A DNA stretch of 64,000 bases from Strigops habroptila (Eukaryota; Chordata; Aves; Psittaciformes; Psittacidae), in contig NC_046360.1 in NCBI RefSeq assembly GCF_004027225.2, positions 1,476,001 to 1,540,000 of the forward strand, written 5' to 3'. Made by a program: the position numbers and the translations under genes. This document shows positions 49,801-59,016 of the stretch, one piece after another; the first letter of the stretch is position 1, and each line of letters begins with the position of its first letter. The notes beneath the pieces are model-generated. The model made no database searches. It saw only the letters and a program-made list of their open reading frames with translations, and was not told the origin of the DNA.

Positions 49801-52800
49801 AAGAGGGAGGGTCCCCCCACCTGCACACATGCAGCTGGTGCACAAGAGCCCATCCCTGGCTCACCTCCTCGGGGTTCTCGCTGGTGATCCGGGCAGCAAT
49901 GACATGGCCCCTGGGCACAGGGATGTTGGTGGGGCAGTGGAAGCTGATGGACGTATCGCCCCAGGGGCTCTCCCCATACAGCACCCGGATGTCTTTTATC
50001 CTGTACAAGGGGATGCCCATTGCAATCTGCAGGGAAACAAAGAACAAGACTTCAGCATCCAGAACAAGCTGCCAGAACAAGACCTCAGCATCTAAATTAC
50101 AACTGGGAGACGCAGGTAGATGGTCTGAATGGAGAGCAAGGGGAAGAGGCTGCAGGCAGCTACTCCCAGCAAGAAGGCAGAGGTGAATGAGGGATGCTAC
50201 ATCGCTTCCACCTGCACCCTACATGCTTCTATATGTGACACCTTCCCTCTGCCAGGCTCCAGCCCAGCACTTCTCCCTGAGTTACAAGACTGCTTCATCT
50301 GAAGCCCTCAGAGTCACCCATGTGCGCTCAGGTACCTGCAGCTGGGCAGCAGGGAGGTTCACATCCGCGATCATCTCTGTGCAAGGGTGCTCCACTTGCA
50401 GGCGTGGGTTCAGCTCGAGGAAGTGGAAGCTGCCATCCTCGCTGTAGAGGTACTCGACAGTGCCCGTGCTCACGTAACCCACCATCTGGGCCAGGCGGAC
50501 TGCGCACTGCAGGAGAGGGAGAAGCCACCATGGGCAGCAACGACACTGCTCACTGCAGCAGTCGGGTTGTCCCGAGCCAGCAGCTGTGTCCTTGCATGGA
50601 CAAGCAGGGGCTGAGACTCTCTGCTTGGTGTTGGGGGTCCCTCCCCTCCTCAGGTTCCAAAACCCACAATAAACCCCGCAAGGATCAGACCAGTTTCTCA
50701 CTATATACTGCCTTGAGACTCACCTGCTCCATGACCTCGACGACGGAGGGTGCCGCGATGGTGACGGGCGCTTCCTCGATGATCTTCTGGTGCCGGCGCT
50801 GGATGGAGCAGTCTCGGCCGAAGAGGGAGATGGCGTGGCCGTACTCATCAGCCAGCACCTGCACCTCCAGGTGCCGCGCGTGCTGCGCCAGCTTCATCAG
50901 GAAGACGGGGGACCCAGGGGCCTCTGCCTGCACCTGCAGCAGGGGAGAGGGTCGTGCTCTGGCATCACCTCCCCAGAATTCATCCCGGGATGGAGACAGG
51001 TCCTGGGTGAGCCTGGGGTGGGAGCAGGACCCTGCTGCATGCCCCAGGGACAGCAATGGGGGGTCTGGGCATCTCTTACCTGCCGGAAGCAAGTGCCAAA
51101 TTCCTCTGCTGCTTCCACTTTTCGGATGCCTTTGCCCCCGCCACCTTCTGCTGCCTTGATCATCAGCGGGTAGCCGACCCTCTTGGCCACCTAAGACAGG
51201 TCAAGTACTGGGGTGACTGAAGTGCTTTGGACCCCAACGGTCCACCCTGCCCCAGCCCCATGCATTCCCAAGCAGGATTGCACCAAGTCATGCCTGTGCA
51301 AAGGGGCAAACTGCTGCTGAAACAGCCTCATTGAAACATCACTGTTGGATGCTGGGAGGCCAAAAGGGCCAAGGCATGCAGGCTGCGAGAAGAAATAATG
51401 GTGGATAAGAGACAAACAGCTTCCCATGAGCTTTACCTCCAGGCCTTCCTCCACATCCTTGATGCAGGCCTGGTCATACGTCTCGAGGGGGATGCTGATC
51501 ATCTGCTGATGCTTCTGGTCCTCCTCTGACCACTGGGCCAGCAGACCTGTGGGCACAGCCAGTGCTATGGTCACTGCTATGGCCACTGCCAGGGTGGCAT
51601 GGCTGTGGTGGCATGCTGGCTGTGCCCAGGGAGCTGGGAATCACGTGTTGGCACATGCCATTTCCCTTGTTTCCATGCATCCCATCCCTAAAAACCCCTT
51701 TCCCCAAACCAGCAGCTGCTCAGCTGCAGTGGGGTCCTGAATACCTGCAGCCACTCTGCAGCCAGCCAGGCCAGGGACCCCAGCCCTGGTGCTTGCTTTG
51801 GGGGGAGAAAGAGATGCAGGGAGGAGAGAAATGGGGGGGCTGGGGAGAAGGAGGCACTTACCGCTCCCGCTCCACGGCAGTGTGGGGATCTGGAGCGTCT
51901 GAGCCACGATGGTGGAGGCGACTTTATCCCCCAGTGCCCACATGGCTTCGCTGGGGGGACCTTCAAACAGGGAGGGAAGGGATGAGCTTGGCCAGCCCCA
52001 GCAGCCAGTCTGGCCCCATCGCATGGATGCTGCAGAAAGCTGCTCCCCACTCAGCCAGCACCATCAGCCCTTCTGCAAAGAGTGGGGGTGTGGGGAAACC
52101 CCCAAACCTGCTGGAGCTTGACCCTTCTCCAGGCAGTCCCCTGGCTGGGAAGCCCACGAGGTCTGCTCCCACCCAACATTCCTCCGTGAATGCTGCATCA
52201 GCATGAGAATTACAGGGAAAAGCCAGAAAACAGTGGGATTCCTGAGACAGCTCCAGGAAACTGGGCTGAGGACTGCCACACAACAGGGTGGGCATGCCAG
52301 ATAGATGAAACAGGGAGCCAGCATTCATGCACACACTAGCCCAATGCCTGCTTCTCCCTCCGGCACAGGGAGGTGCTGAGACCTTACCTAGGAAAGCTAT
52401 CCCATTTTTCTGCAGCAGCTCTGGCAGCTTGGGGTTTTCCGAGGCATGTCCCCAGCCAGCCCACACCGCCTGGCACAAGAGAAGGAGCAGTCAAACCATC
52501 ACCTCCTGCCTGGAAACTTCCCGTTAGCCGCAGCACCGTGCCCAGCTCCTCCACACAGAGGGACATCACCCTATTTCCAAGTGTCCCTTCCACCCTAGCA
52601 GCTTCCCTCAGGAAAGAGGTGGGAGCCCATGAGCAGCTCTTACCTGGACCGGGATCCGTTTGGAAATGTCCATGATCAGCTCCACGTTGGCATAGTTGTT
52701 GTTGTTGGTCCCCCCAGCGACAGGCACGTAGTGATCTGCCATTTTGATGTACTCTGCAAGACAGCACATGGCAGCAATTGGAAACTGTCCCCCAAGCCTC

Positions 52801-55800
52801 GACCCACTCACACGCTGCCCCTTGGACCCCCTCCTCAAATGCTCCATCCCACAGAGGCTGGAGAGGGTGCAAGAATTACTTACTCCTTAATCTGGCTGCA
52901 CAGGAGGTGAGTGTGTGCACTGTGCAGAGCCCCCACATCCCAGGCAGCAGTGCAAGAAGATGAAGGCACTGCCCCAGCTCAGCCCCACAGCGGGGAACTC
53001 GCTTTCAGGAATTACCTGCATTAGCCTTGAGGTCCTCAGGGGTGACCATGACCACGAACCGAATGGCACGTTCATTTCGGAACATCTCATAGGCCCACCG
53101 GCGGATGGAGCGCATGCACTTCACAGCGGCGATGCCGTTGTTGGCAATAAGGACCTGGGGGGGACAGGGACACGGGGTGTCAGGCTGAAACCTCTCCTCG
53201 CTGCTCAGTGACCCACCACCCAGGCAAAGGCAGGGGCGTGCGGGGAAAGACCTTTTCAATGACACGGTTGCCACCGAAGCGGGTGACGAACTCTGCCGGC
53301 GAGGCGACGGTGAAGTCCCGTTGTAGATCCATCTTCTTGTGCTCACGTCCTTTCTTTGCTAGATGCAGTCCGGACATGCTAGGCCTGCGGTGGGACACGA
53401 TGGACATCGGTGAGCACGCAGCCATAGGAGCAAATCCTCACCAAGCACGGTGTGTGCTGGTGCTGCTCTGGCTTCCCCGGAGGTGGGACCTGCAGAGCAC
53501 CCAGCAGCAGTGGGCACTGTAGACCAGGCTGTGCCCCTCCACTGTTTCCTCCAAGAAAAGCAATAAAACCCTTCACCCTGCTGACACATGTGGGAACAGT
53601 GGGATTCACCTTCCTTGCTACCAGCTCCCTGCTGCACACTGGGTCTCTCCAAGGACATTTACCACCCACTGCAACACCACAGAGGAAAACTGGTTTTGGC
53701 TGCAATTTGGGGTGAACAGAGTGTGTTTTGCAATTAAAACATCCCCCTGGCTGCTGCTGGAAACACTCTGGAACACGGAGACTGCCAGGGGACAGAGCAC
53801 AGACCCTCCCTCCCACTGCCAGGATGTTACATGCACAAATGCCCCTTTGCAGTGGCCTGCTGAACCCCCCCTCCCCAGCTCCCTATTCACACCAAACCCC
53901 ACAGCAGAGCTGTATCTGTCCCCCACATCCCCAAAGGGCACTCAAACAGCCCAGTGGGGTGGGCGGCAGGAAAAACAACAAGTACATGGGATGAAACAGA
54001 ACATCCTTCCCCCAGTGCCCATGCAAGGCAGAATGGATTTGCTGCCTCCAAACCCCGTGGGGCACGCAGCAGGTCTCCAAGGGGCACAGCCAGAGGTGCC
54101 CCTAATAAGCTGCATTAAGGTCACCAAAGGGGGAGCAAAGAGCATGCAGTGCTCTGCAGGAAACCTTGGGAAAAGCCTGATGCAGCTCCCAGCAGCAGCC
54201 TCGGGAATTCGCTCTCACACAGCCTGCAGCCACACGCAGCTCCCTGCCGGATCAGACCCCATCCAGCCCTAGTTGCCTGCTCCACATCCCCAAACTACTT
54301 TCCAAGCTCACCCCAACCATGGTTCTCCACCGAGGGCATTTCCATGCCCTCCAGGGTCTATTCCTCGCCTCGCAGCCCATGGTGCATCCCCGCAGCAGGC
54401 AGTGGGGTGGCTGGAGCAGCCCCTCCGCAGCGCTATAAGGCAGCCCTCGCGCCTCCCACCTCCTGGCACGGGGGGCACAGGAGGGTCTGGCATCGCAGGG
54501 ACCTCCCCGGCAGCCAGGCACGTGCTTCCCCTCGGCTCTGCCCGGAGCTTGGAACAACTTTCTATTTTAATTAACAGGTTCACATTCCCCCCCTTCATAA
54601 CTCAGCCAGGTTTTGAGCTGTTGATTGTTATTCCATGGATGAGCTATAAATAAGCAAAGGAAGCAGGACCAGTCCTCCCCTGAATGAGCAGATTTCACAC
54701 GAGTAGCACTTTACACATCTTGTTTTTAAGGGGAAATGTGTTGAAACCTCTGGGATGTTGGGAAATGTTGCACTCCGGGTATTTTCCAAGTAGCTGGAGC
54801 ACTGCATTGAGTGATGCCAGCTTTATCACAGCAGCAATACCCCACCATCAGCACCGTGCACATGCACCCAACACCCCAGCTAGGCAAGAAGACACGGCCA
54901 AGTTTTGTAACACATCCCAAAAGGTCTTGTGTTTTCACCATGAGCAGAGCAGCCAGAGCTGGGCAGCAGCACTTTGTTTCCAGTTATTTATAATGGCTCT
55001 GAGTTCTGTTTGTGTGGGAAGCTACCCACAGAGCAAAGCGCACCCGCTTTTCGTCAACTCATCACAAAACCACCAAAAAGCTACTTTTCTGCCTTAAATA
55101 ATTTAACTGTAATAGTTGTAAGGGCAGAGGAAGGGCAGGAGCGGCACAGGAGCACGCTGTGCACCCCACTCCTCATGGGATGCTATGTTTCCCCATGCAC
55201 AGTATGTGTTAGCATCCTCACTCGTAGCTAAGTGAACCTGGCAGCAGGACCAGGACCTTGTGGGATCCTGAGGGCACAGGGCAATGCTTCCATGCACAAG
55301 TGCACACATGCAGGTGCAAAAGGCTCAGCTCACAGGTTTACATACACCCCATGGAATGCCCCCAGCAATACTCACGCACAAAACTGGCACCCAGAAGGAT
55401 GGCGAGCACAGAGAAAACACCAGCAGCACCCACTGCTGCCCTTCCACATGCTCACCACTGCAACAAACACCAATCCTGTCTTGCTACACAAGAAAATCCC
55501 CACTCCCATATGTACCCCCATCCTGTGCCAACCAGATCTGCAGCCAGTGCATCAGCACAGCCTCTCCCATCACTGGGATATGGCACAGGGGCAGACAGAA
55601 GCAGCAAAATGAGAGGAAGGTGTGAGAAAAGAGAAGTAATACAGCAACTTGGCCACAGTACCAGGGAAGCAGCATTGAAAGACACTGTAGGTACTTTCTA
55701 CCCTGTTCTTAACACCCAAAAATCACTCTGACAGAGCAACCCTGCCTCAGACCTTGCCACACTCATGCACATGGTGCTGCTGTCACGCAAAGCACCCGGG

Positions 55801-56422
55801 CATGCCTGCTCATCCCAGGATACTGCCATCAGCCTCATCAGGGCTTTTCATGCAGCATGAAGTCAAAAGGAACAGGATAAGACCATCAATTTGGGGCTCC
55901 GAGGAGCACCCACACATGCACCTCAATTTTAGCAACAGGGGCCCTGAGATACACACCCACAAAAGCATCTGCCCATCCCAAACGTGGCACCTTTACCCCC
56001 GTGTCATACCTCATGCCATCGGACTCTAGGAGTGCGGTGATGGAGGGGGGCTCGGTGCCGGTGCCCCCCGCCATGGCCAGGCTGCTGCGCCTCCTGCCCA
56101 CCCTGATGGCCGTGGCCAGCAGCTCATCGTCGGAGGTGCTGTCCTCGAAGGAGCCCAGCACGAACTTGGCCAGGGCCGGGCGGCGCAGCGCGGCGGGGCT
56201 GTACACGGCGATGCGCTCCTGCTCCCCTGCCACAGCCCTGCCGGCCTCGGGCAGCGCCGGGGGGCTCGGCCCTGCCGGCGGCTTGGCTACGGTGGGAGCC
56301 GCCGGCTGCTCCACCGGGGTCTGCCCCAGCTTCTCCTTCTCCTCCTCGCCGGGACGAGCGTTGGACATCTTGGCCAAGATGAGGCGCGCGTACAGCAGCA
56401 GGAGCAGGGCAGCCAGCAGCAT
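34114..56422 (-). CDS. ACACB: Acetyl-CoA carboxylase 2 (beta), complete, 52 coding exons
   Basis: ACC2 carboxylates acetyl-CoA to malonyl-CoA with biotin, ATP and bicarbonate; at the mitochondrial outer membrane this product inhibits CPT1. I traced 52 exons by conserved protein and splice sites; all phases agree and the join is 7,137 nt, 2,378 codons plus stop. Human ACACB has 2,458 residues; the 80-residue difference lies in the variable N-terminus, since the AMPK-site serine and biotinyl lysine both sit at human number minus 80 (142, 849). The hydrophobic N-terminus separates it from cytosolic ACACA. Order: anchor, biotin carboxylase (exons 2-13), BT (14-16), biotin carrier (17-18), central region (19-34), carboxyltransferase (35-52). 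One intron is GC-AG. It is transcribed towards FOXN4, with UNG just upstream on the same strand. Confidence 0.97.
41471..46401 (-). CDS. ACACB: ACACB exons 19-34: central regulatory region
   Basis: Exons (minus): 46401-46255, 46153-45965, 45536-45436, 45352-45264, 45187-45063, 44689-44576, 44499-44386, 44017-43928, 43823-43705, 43530-43393, 43012-42913, 42816-42709, 42515-42459, 42049-42008, 41932-41717, 41626-41471; residues 892-1526. This alpha-helical region positions the two catalytic halves and mediates polymerisation in eukaryotic ACCs. Landmarks: [81 protein letters not shown]. Exons 31 and 32 are tiny (19 and 14 codons). The donor after exon 33 is GC (AAG then GCAAGG at 41716). The intron between 45537 and 45964 holds a CR1 copy antisense to the gene. 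Confidence 0.95.
41627..41716 (-). other. ACACB: GC-AG intron of ACACB (after exon 33)
   Basis: Exon 33 ends ATC ACC AAG at 41717 and the intron begins GCAAGG, not GT; it ends GCATTGCAG before GAAGCTTCC. The match to the GC-AG class is good: AAG upstream and CAAG downstream of the cut pair well with U1. No GT nearby would keep the [12 protein letters not shown] protein continuity seen in human ACACB. The intron is only 90 bp. Confidence 0.85.
45570..45872 (+). mobile_element. CR1 LINE 3' fragment in ACACB intron, antisense
   Basis: The sequence runs from GAGGGACTTTTTACAAGCGC (CR1 internal) through GCGCTGGCACAGGGTGCCC, TGTTCAAGGCCAGGTTGGAC and GGTGTCCCTGCC to GGGATTCTATGATC, the intact 3' terminus. 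It is in forward orientation, opposite to ACACB, and sits between exons 20 and 21. It begins only about 33 bp beyond the exon 21 acceptor (45537-45538), so it may supply part of the polypyrimidine or branch-point context. Confidence 0.92.
46881..47318 (-). CDS. ACACB: ACACB exons 17-18: biotin carboxyl carrier domain (MKI motif)
   Basis: Exons (minus) 47318-47168 and 47015-46881 encode residues 796-891. Exon 17 has [20 protein letters not shown]-type sequence and ends FAEIE; exon 18 begins [14 protein letters not shown]. Lys849 is the biotin-attachment residue (human Lys929). The residue after it is Ile (codon ATC) where the family has Met, so the near-invariant MKM reads MKI. The intron splits the motif just before VMK, as in mammals. 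The reading of the base is clear in this sequence; whether it is fixed in the species is not known. Confidence 0.93.
47396..48831 (-). CDS. ACACB: ACACB exons 14-16: BT (interaction) domain
   Basis: Exons (minus) 48831-48728, 48123-48042 and 47541-47396 encode residues 686-795. Sequences include [38 protein letters not shown] and [20 protein letters not shown], aligning with the BT domain that couples biotin carboxylase to carboxyltransferase in the single-chain enzyme. Introns are GT-AG. The intervening introns (about 600 and 500 bp) hold nothing else recognisable; one contains a T9 run near 47811-47819. Confidence 0.93.
48912..53384 (-). CDS. ACACB: ACACB exons 2-13: biotin carboxylase domain
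   Basis: Exons (minus): 53384-53252, 53154-53016, 52753-52644, 52469-52388, 51960-51862, 51546-51437, 51190-51080, 50933-50724, 50506-50336, 50026-49865, 49682-49519, 49062-48912; residues 138-685. Exon 2 carries RPSMSGLHL with Ser142, equivalent to the AMPK-phosphorylated Ser222 of human ACC2 (Met at -5, Leu at +4). [20 protein letters not shown] opens the biotin carboxylase fold. Exon 8 holds the ATP-grasp Gly-rich loop [10 protein letters not shown] at about 377-386. Exons 9-10 have [26 protein letters not shown] and [15 protein letters not shown], the bicarbonate and biotin site. All known catalytic motifs are intact. Confidence 0.96.
53385..56009 (-). other. ACACB: ACACB intron 1 (between first two coding exons), 2.6 kb
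   Basis: This is the largest intron of the gene. It contains no CR1 copy or supported exon that I can recognise. Several open frames of up to 186 codons on both strands match nothing. Mammalian ACACB and ACACA use alternative promoters, so an internal first exon here is possible, but I see no clear candidate. Confidence 0.7.
56010..56422 (-). CDS. ACACB: ACACB first coding exon: membrane anchor and N-terminal tail
   Basis: ATG at 56422 opens [18 protein letters not shown], a hydrophobic helix at residues 1-18 like the ACC2 mitochondrial outer-membrane anchor. A low-complexity Pro/Ala/Glu linker follows, then [14 protein letters not shown], matching human FILGSFDDYSSDED, and a [11 protein letters not shown] stretch that is a basophilic-kinase-like site. 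The exon ends ATG AG before donor GTATGA; joined to exon 2 it makes [10 protein letters not shown]. The exon is G+C-rich and overlaps a CpG-dense segment. The sequence CTCTCCCCAG just before GGCAGGTGAATG suggests an acceptor at 56432, so this is probably exon 2 of the transcript. Confidence 0.9.
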
Positions 56423-56431
56423 TCACCTGCC

Positions 56432-56889
56432 CTGGGGAGAGGCGCGGGGACACCCCGTCATGGAGGGCACAGAGCCCCCCCAGCACTGGGACCACAGCAG
56501 CAGCCCCCCAAAGCGCTGAGGCTGCCATCCCCATTGCTCTCCACACCAGGGCCAAGCCAGGCTCCTCCAGCTCACACAGAGCTATTTTTACTCCCCAGAC
56601 CGGGATCAGTGCTGGCAGGGGGAGCCATGGAGGGGGGCTCGGCACCGCTCCACCTTCACACAGCATGAAGGGGGGTGACATGGCCCCCAGCTCCCCACAG
56701 CATCCTGAGGAGGGCAGTGAGGCCGCTCCACTGACTCCAACCTGGCCCCTCACAGAGGGGGGGCCCTTAAACTGACCCCCAATCTCCACAAACCATTAAA
56801 GCCAGCGGCGGCCATAAGGGAGAACCACCGCAGCCCCATGTTCCCCTCAACCCCGACCCCTTCCCATGGGGAAAGGACCCCCACTCACC
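56432..56889 (-). other. ACACB: Probable ACACB 5' UTR intron and first-exon donor
   Basis: On the minus strand GCACCCATG is followed at 56888 by GTGAGTGG, a strong donor, and CTCTCCCCAG ends at 56432, a strong acceptor nine bases before the ACACB start codon. Human ACACB also has noncoding first exons and its ATG in exon 2. If this intron is used, the join creates ATG GGC AGG TGA directly followed by the main ATG, a three-codon upstream frame. This is inference; RNA data are needed. Confidence 0.4.
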
Positions 56890-57059
56890 ATGGGTGCTGA
56901 GCGCACGGGTCCCCACTGCGTGTTGCTGGGATGAACACGGGCAGCGCCGGCTCCTTGTCCCGGTCCCCTCAGCCAGGCAGCGTGTCCATGGCACTGCTGG
57001 GAGCCCGCGGGGTGCCAGATCCCAGGGGGAGCGTGTGCCCCGGCCTCCCGCAGGTGCTC

Positions 57060-57100
57060 CGGTGCCGTCCTCGCACGTGACGGTAACGTCAAGCAGAAGT
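57060..57100 (-). promoter_or_regulatory. Candidate ACACB promoter element: E-box plus CRE-like site
   Basis: CACGTG at 57074-57079 overlaps TGACGG, and TAACGTCA at 57084-57091 is the complement of TGACGTTA, a CRE-like octamer. The pair lies about 180 bp upstream of the putative first-exon donor in CpG-rich DNA. USF, SREBP and CREB families bind such sites and act on lipogenic genes, but specific use here is inferred only from position. Confidence 0.35.
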
Positions 57101-57290
57101 GTTTGTCTGTGAACACGCCTGGAAAACTTGTGCTGGAGGACACGGTGGAAAGGAGCGGGGGGGGGCAGGCATGGCCGGCCAGGACACCCGATCCTTGAGG
57201 GACAAAGGTGCCTTGGCCTCGCGCCTGGTCATGGGGATGAGGGGAAGGACAAGAGCCTGCTCTGCCGGGTTTGCCTGCACAGGGGGAGAA

Positions 57291-57746
57291 CAGGGATCCC
57301 CCAAAGCCAGCACCCATCGCTGAGCTTGGAACAGCCCCCCACAAAGCCAGCACCCATCGCTGAGCCAGGGACACCCCCAAAGCCAGCACCCATATGGAGC
57401 CAGGGACACCCCCAAAGCCAGCACCCATCACTGAGCCAGGGACACCCCCCAAAGCCAGCACCTATCACTGAGCCAGGGACACCCCCAAAGCCAGCACCCA
57501 TCACTGAGCCAGGGACACCCCCCCCCATCAAAAACAGCACCCATTGCTGAGCCACGGACCCCCCATCAAAAACAGCACCCATTGCTGAGACAGGGACCCC
57601 CCCCAAAGCCAGCACCCATTGCTGAGCTTGGAACAGCCCCCCCCAAAGCCAGCACCCATCACTGAGCCAGGGACACCCCATCAAAAACAGCACCCATCGC
57701 TGAGCCAGGGACACCCCCAAAGCCAGCACCCATTGCTGAGCCAGGG
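57291..57746. repeat. Minisatellite, about 12 units of 35-43 bp
   Basis: The consensus is close to ACCCCCAAAGCCAGCACCCATC-ACTGAGCCAGGGAC. I count about 12 units. Three (near 57530, 57560 and 57680) carry a variant head, CATCAAAAACAGCACCC, and two have the tail GCTTGGAACAG in place of GCCAGGGAC, so the array has internal unit types and an irregular higher-order order. It lies between the UNG poly(A) signal (57815) and the ACACB promoter region. The minus strand, which is the coding strand of both genes, is G-rich. A 166-codon minus-strand open frame through it is a by-product of the repeat. Confidence 0.92.
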
Positions 57747-57794
57747 CCTCAGCTCAGGCACCCCACCTGCCATTTCCTACCACTGATCACATCA

Positions 57795-59016
57795 TAAACA
57801 TAAATTGAGTACTTTTTATTTAAAAAAAAAAAACAAAACAATTGGGGTAAAAAAATACCAAACAAACCGGTAAGAACCCAACAAACCGGGGGGGGGGGGG
57901 ACAACAAACTGGGGGAAAACCCAAACAAACAAGTAGTACAACGCCCTGCAAAGTATAAACTTCCCTTGTACTAGTGTTACCTGTCAGAGGAAATGCCAAG
58001 GAAAGATTTATAGGGATATTCTATAAGAACTGATGTAACTCCCAAACAAACAAGGCACTTCAGTTAAAGGAATTATGGAGACAAAGATAGACTGGAAGCC
58101 CAGAAGTGCTAGTTGAAACCTTGTCTTCACCCTGGAAGCCCCACAGTTAGTTTCAAGAGTGGCTAGAAACCTCCTGTGAAGGCAAAGCACAAACCCCCTC
58201 TGCTGTAAGATCTCAAAAGATCTTCAATAACTCGCAACCATCCGCTGGCAGATCTTGATGAACAAACCTGCTGCCACCAGCAGGCACCAGAGTTCAGTCA
58301 TCACAACTCACCTGTCACCACTCGAGTGATAACACACCAAGGAACAATGTGAAAACTTAGGGGTTTCCTCTCCAAATACCAACAAAAAGCTCAGGGCACA
58401 ACCAGAGCCTTGGTCACAGCCTCCTCTTGGCTGCTGGGGGGATTTACCCTCAAATCCTGAGAGCATGGATACACCAAGTAACACTTCTGACAGTATAGAG
58501 TCTTTACAGTCCCAAGAGGACATATTCCTAGTAAATCTAGTAATAGCAAAAAGCTCACACCAAAAGCATCTGTCTTTCCTCCCATGGAGTCAGCTCCACA
58601 TTCCCCAAATAGGGAATCTGGATTTGCAGTGGGAGGCAAAGCAGGGGGAGGAGGCAAAGGAGGGTATTTACAAAAGCTGAACAGCTTCACCTGTGAGAAC
58701 TGACATCCCTTCAAAGAGCCTGAAACACATTCCCATCACAATGACGAACACAAATTCATATACAACTGTTTTTCTTTGCTTCAAACTAGGCTGAGACCTG
58801 TTCCAACAGCAGAAGTTGTCCATCTAACACACCAATATGCTCTTTAAAATAAAAGAATCATTTAAAAATATAACATTTCTGAAAGTTTGGTCATTTCTTC
58901 TTTGAGCAACATCCAAAGGCTAATTCCCAGGTCAGCAAAAGCTTTTCAGGAACGAGACAACCCCCGGAACAGGGGCTGTTTCCAGCCGTCAGACCCCAGC
59001 AGCGTGTGCACACAGC
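57795..59016 (-). other. UNG: UNG 3' UTR (inferred) with homopolymer tracts
   Basis: From the UNG stop codon at 59017 to an AATAAA on the minus strand at 57820-57815 lies 1.2 kb with no supported gene. Near its end are a 12-base A tract (57822-57833) and a 13-G tract (57888-57900) flanked by AACAAACCGG repeats. On the mRNA these read as U12 and C13. Length is similar to the human UNG 3' UTR as far as I recall. Assignment rests on the poly(A) signal alone. Confidence 0.6.
57815..57820 (-). terminator. UNG: Candidate poly(A) signal of UNG
   Basis: TTTATT on plus gives AATAAA on the minus strand, preceded by a U-rich run in the transcript. It is the best-placed signal upstream of the minisatellite. 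Confidence 0.5.

Noticed and set aside
53712-54272. 186-codon plus-strand open frame in ACACB intron 1
   Set aside because: Antisense to the gene, no domain, and many overlapping frames on both strands in the same G+C-moderate intron.
57229-57729. 166-codon minus-strand frame with GVPGSVMGAGFG-like repeats
   Set aside because: It is simply translation of the minisatellite; units vary in length and shift frame, so no repeat protein is encoded.
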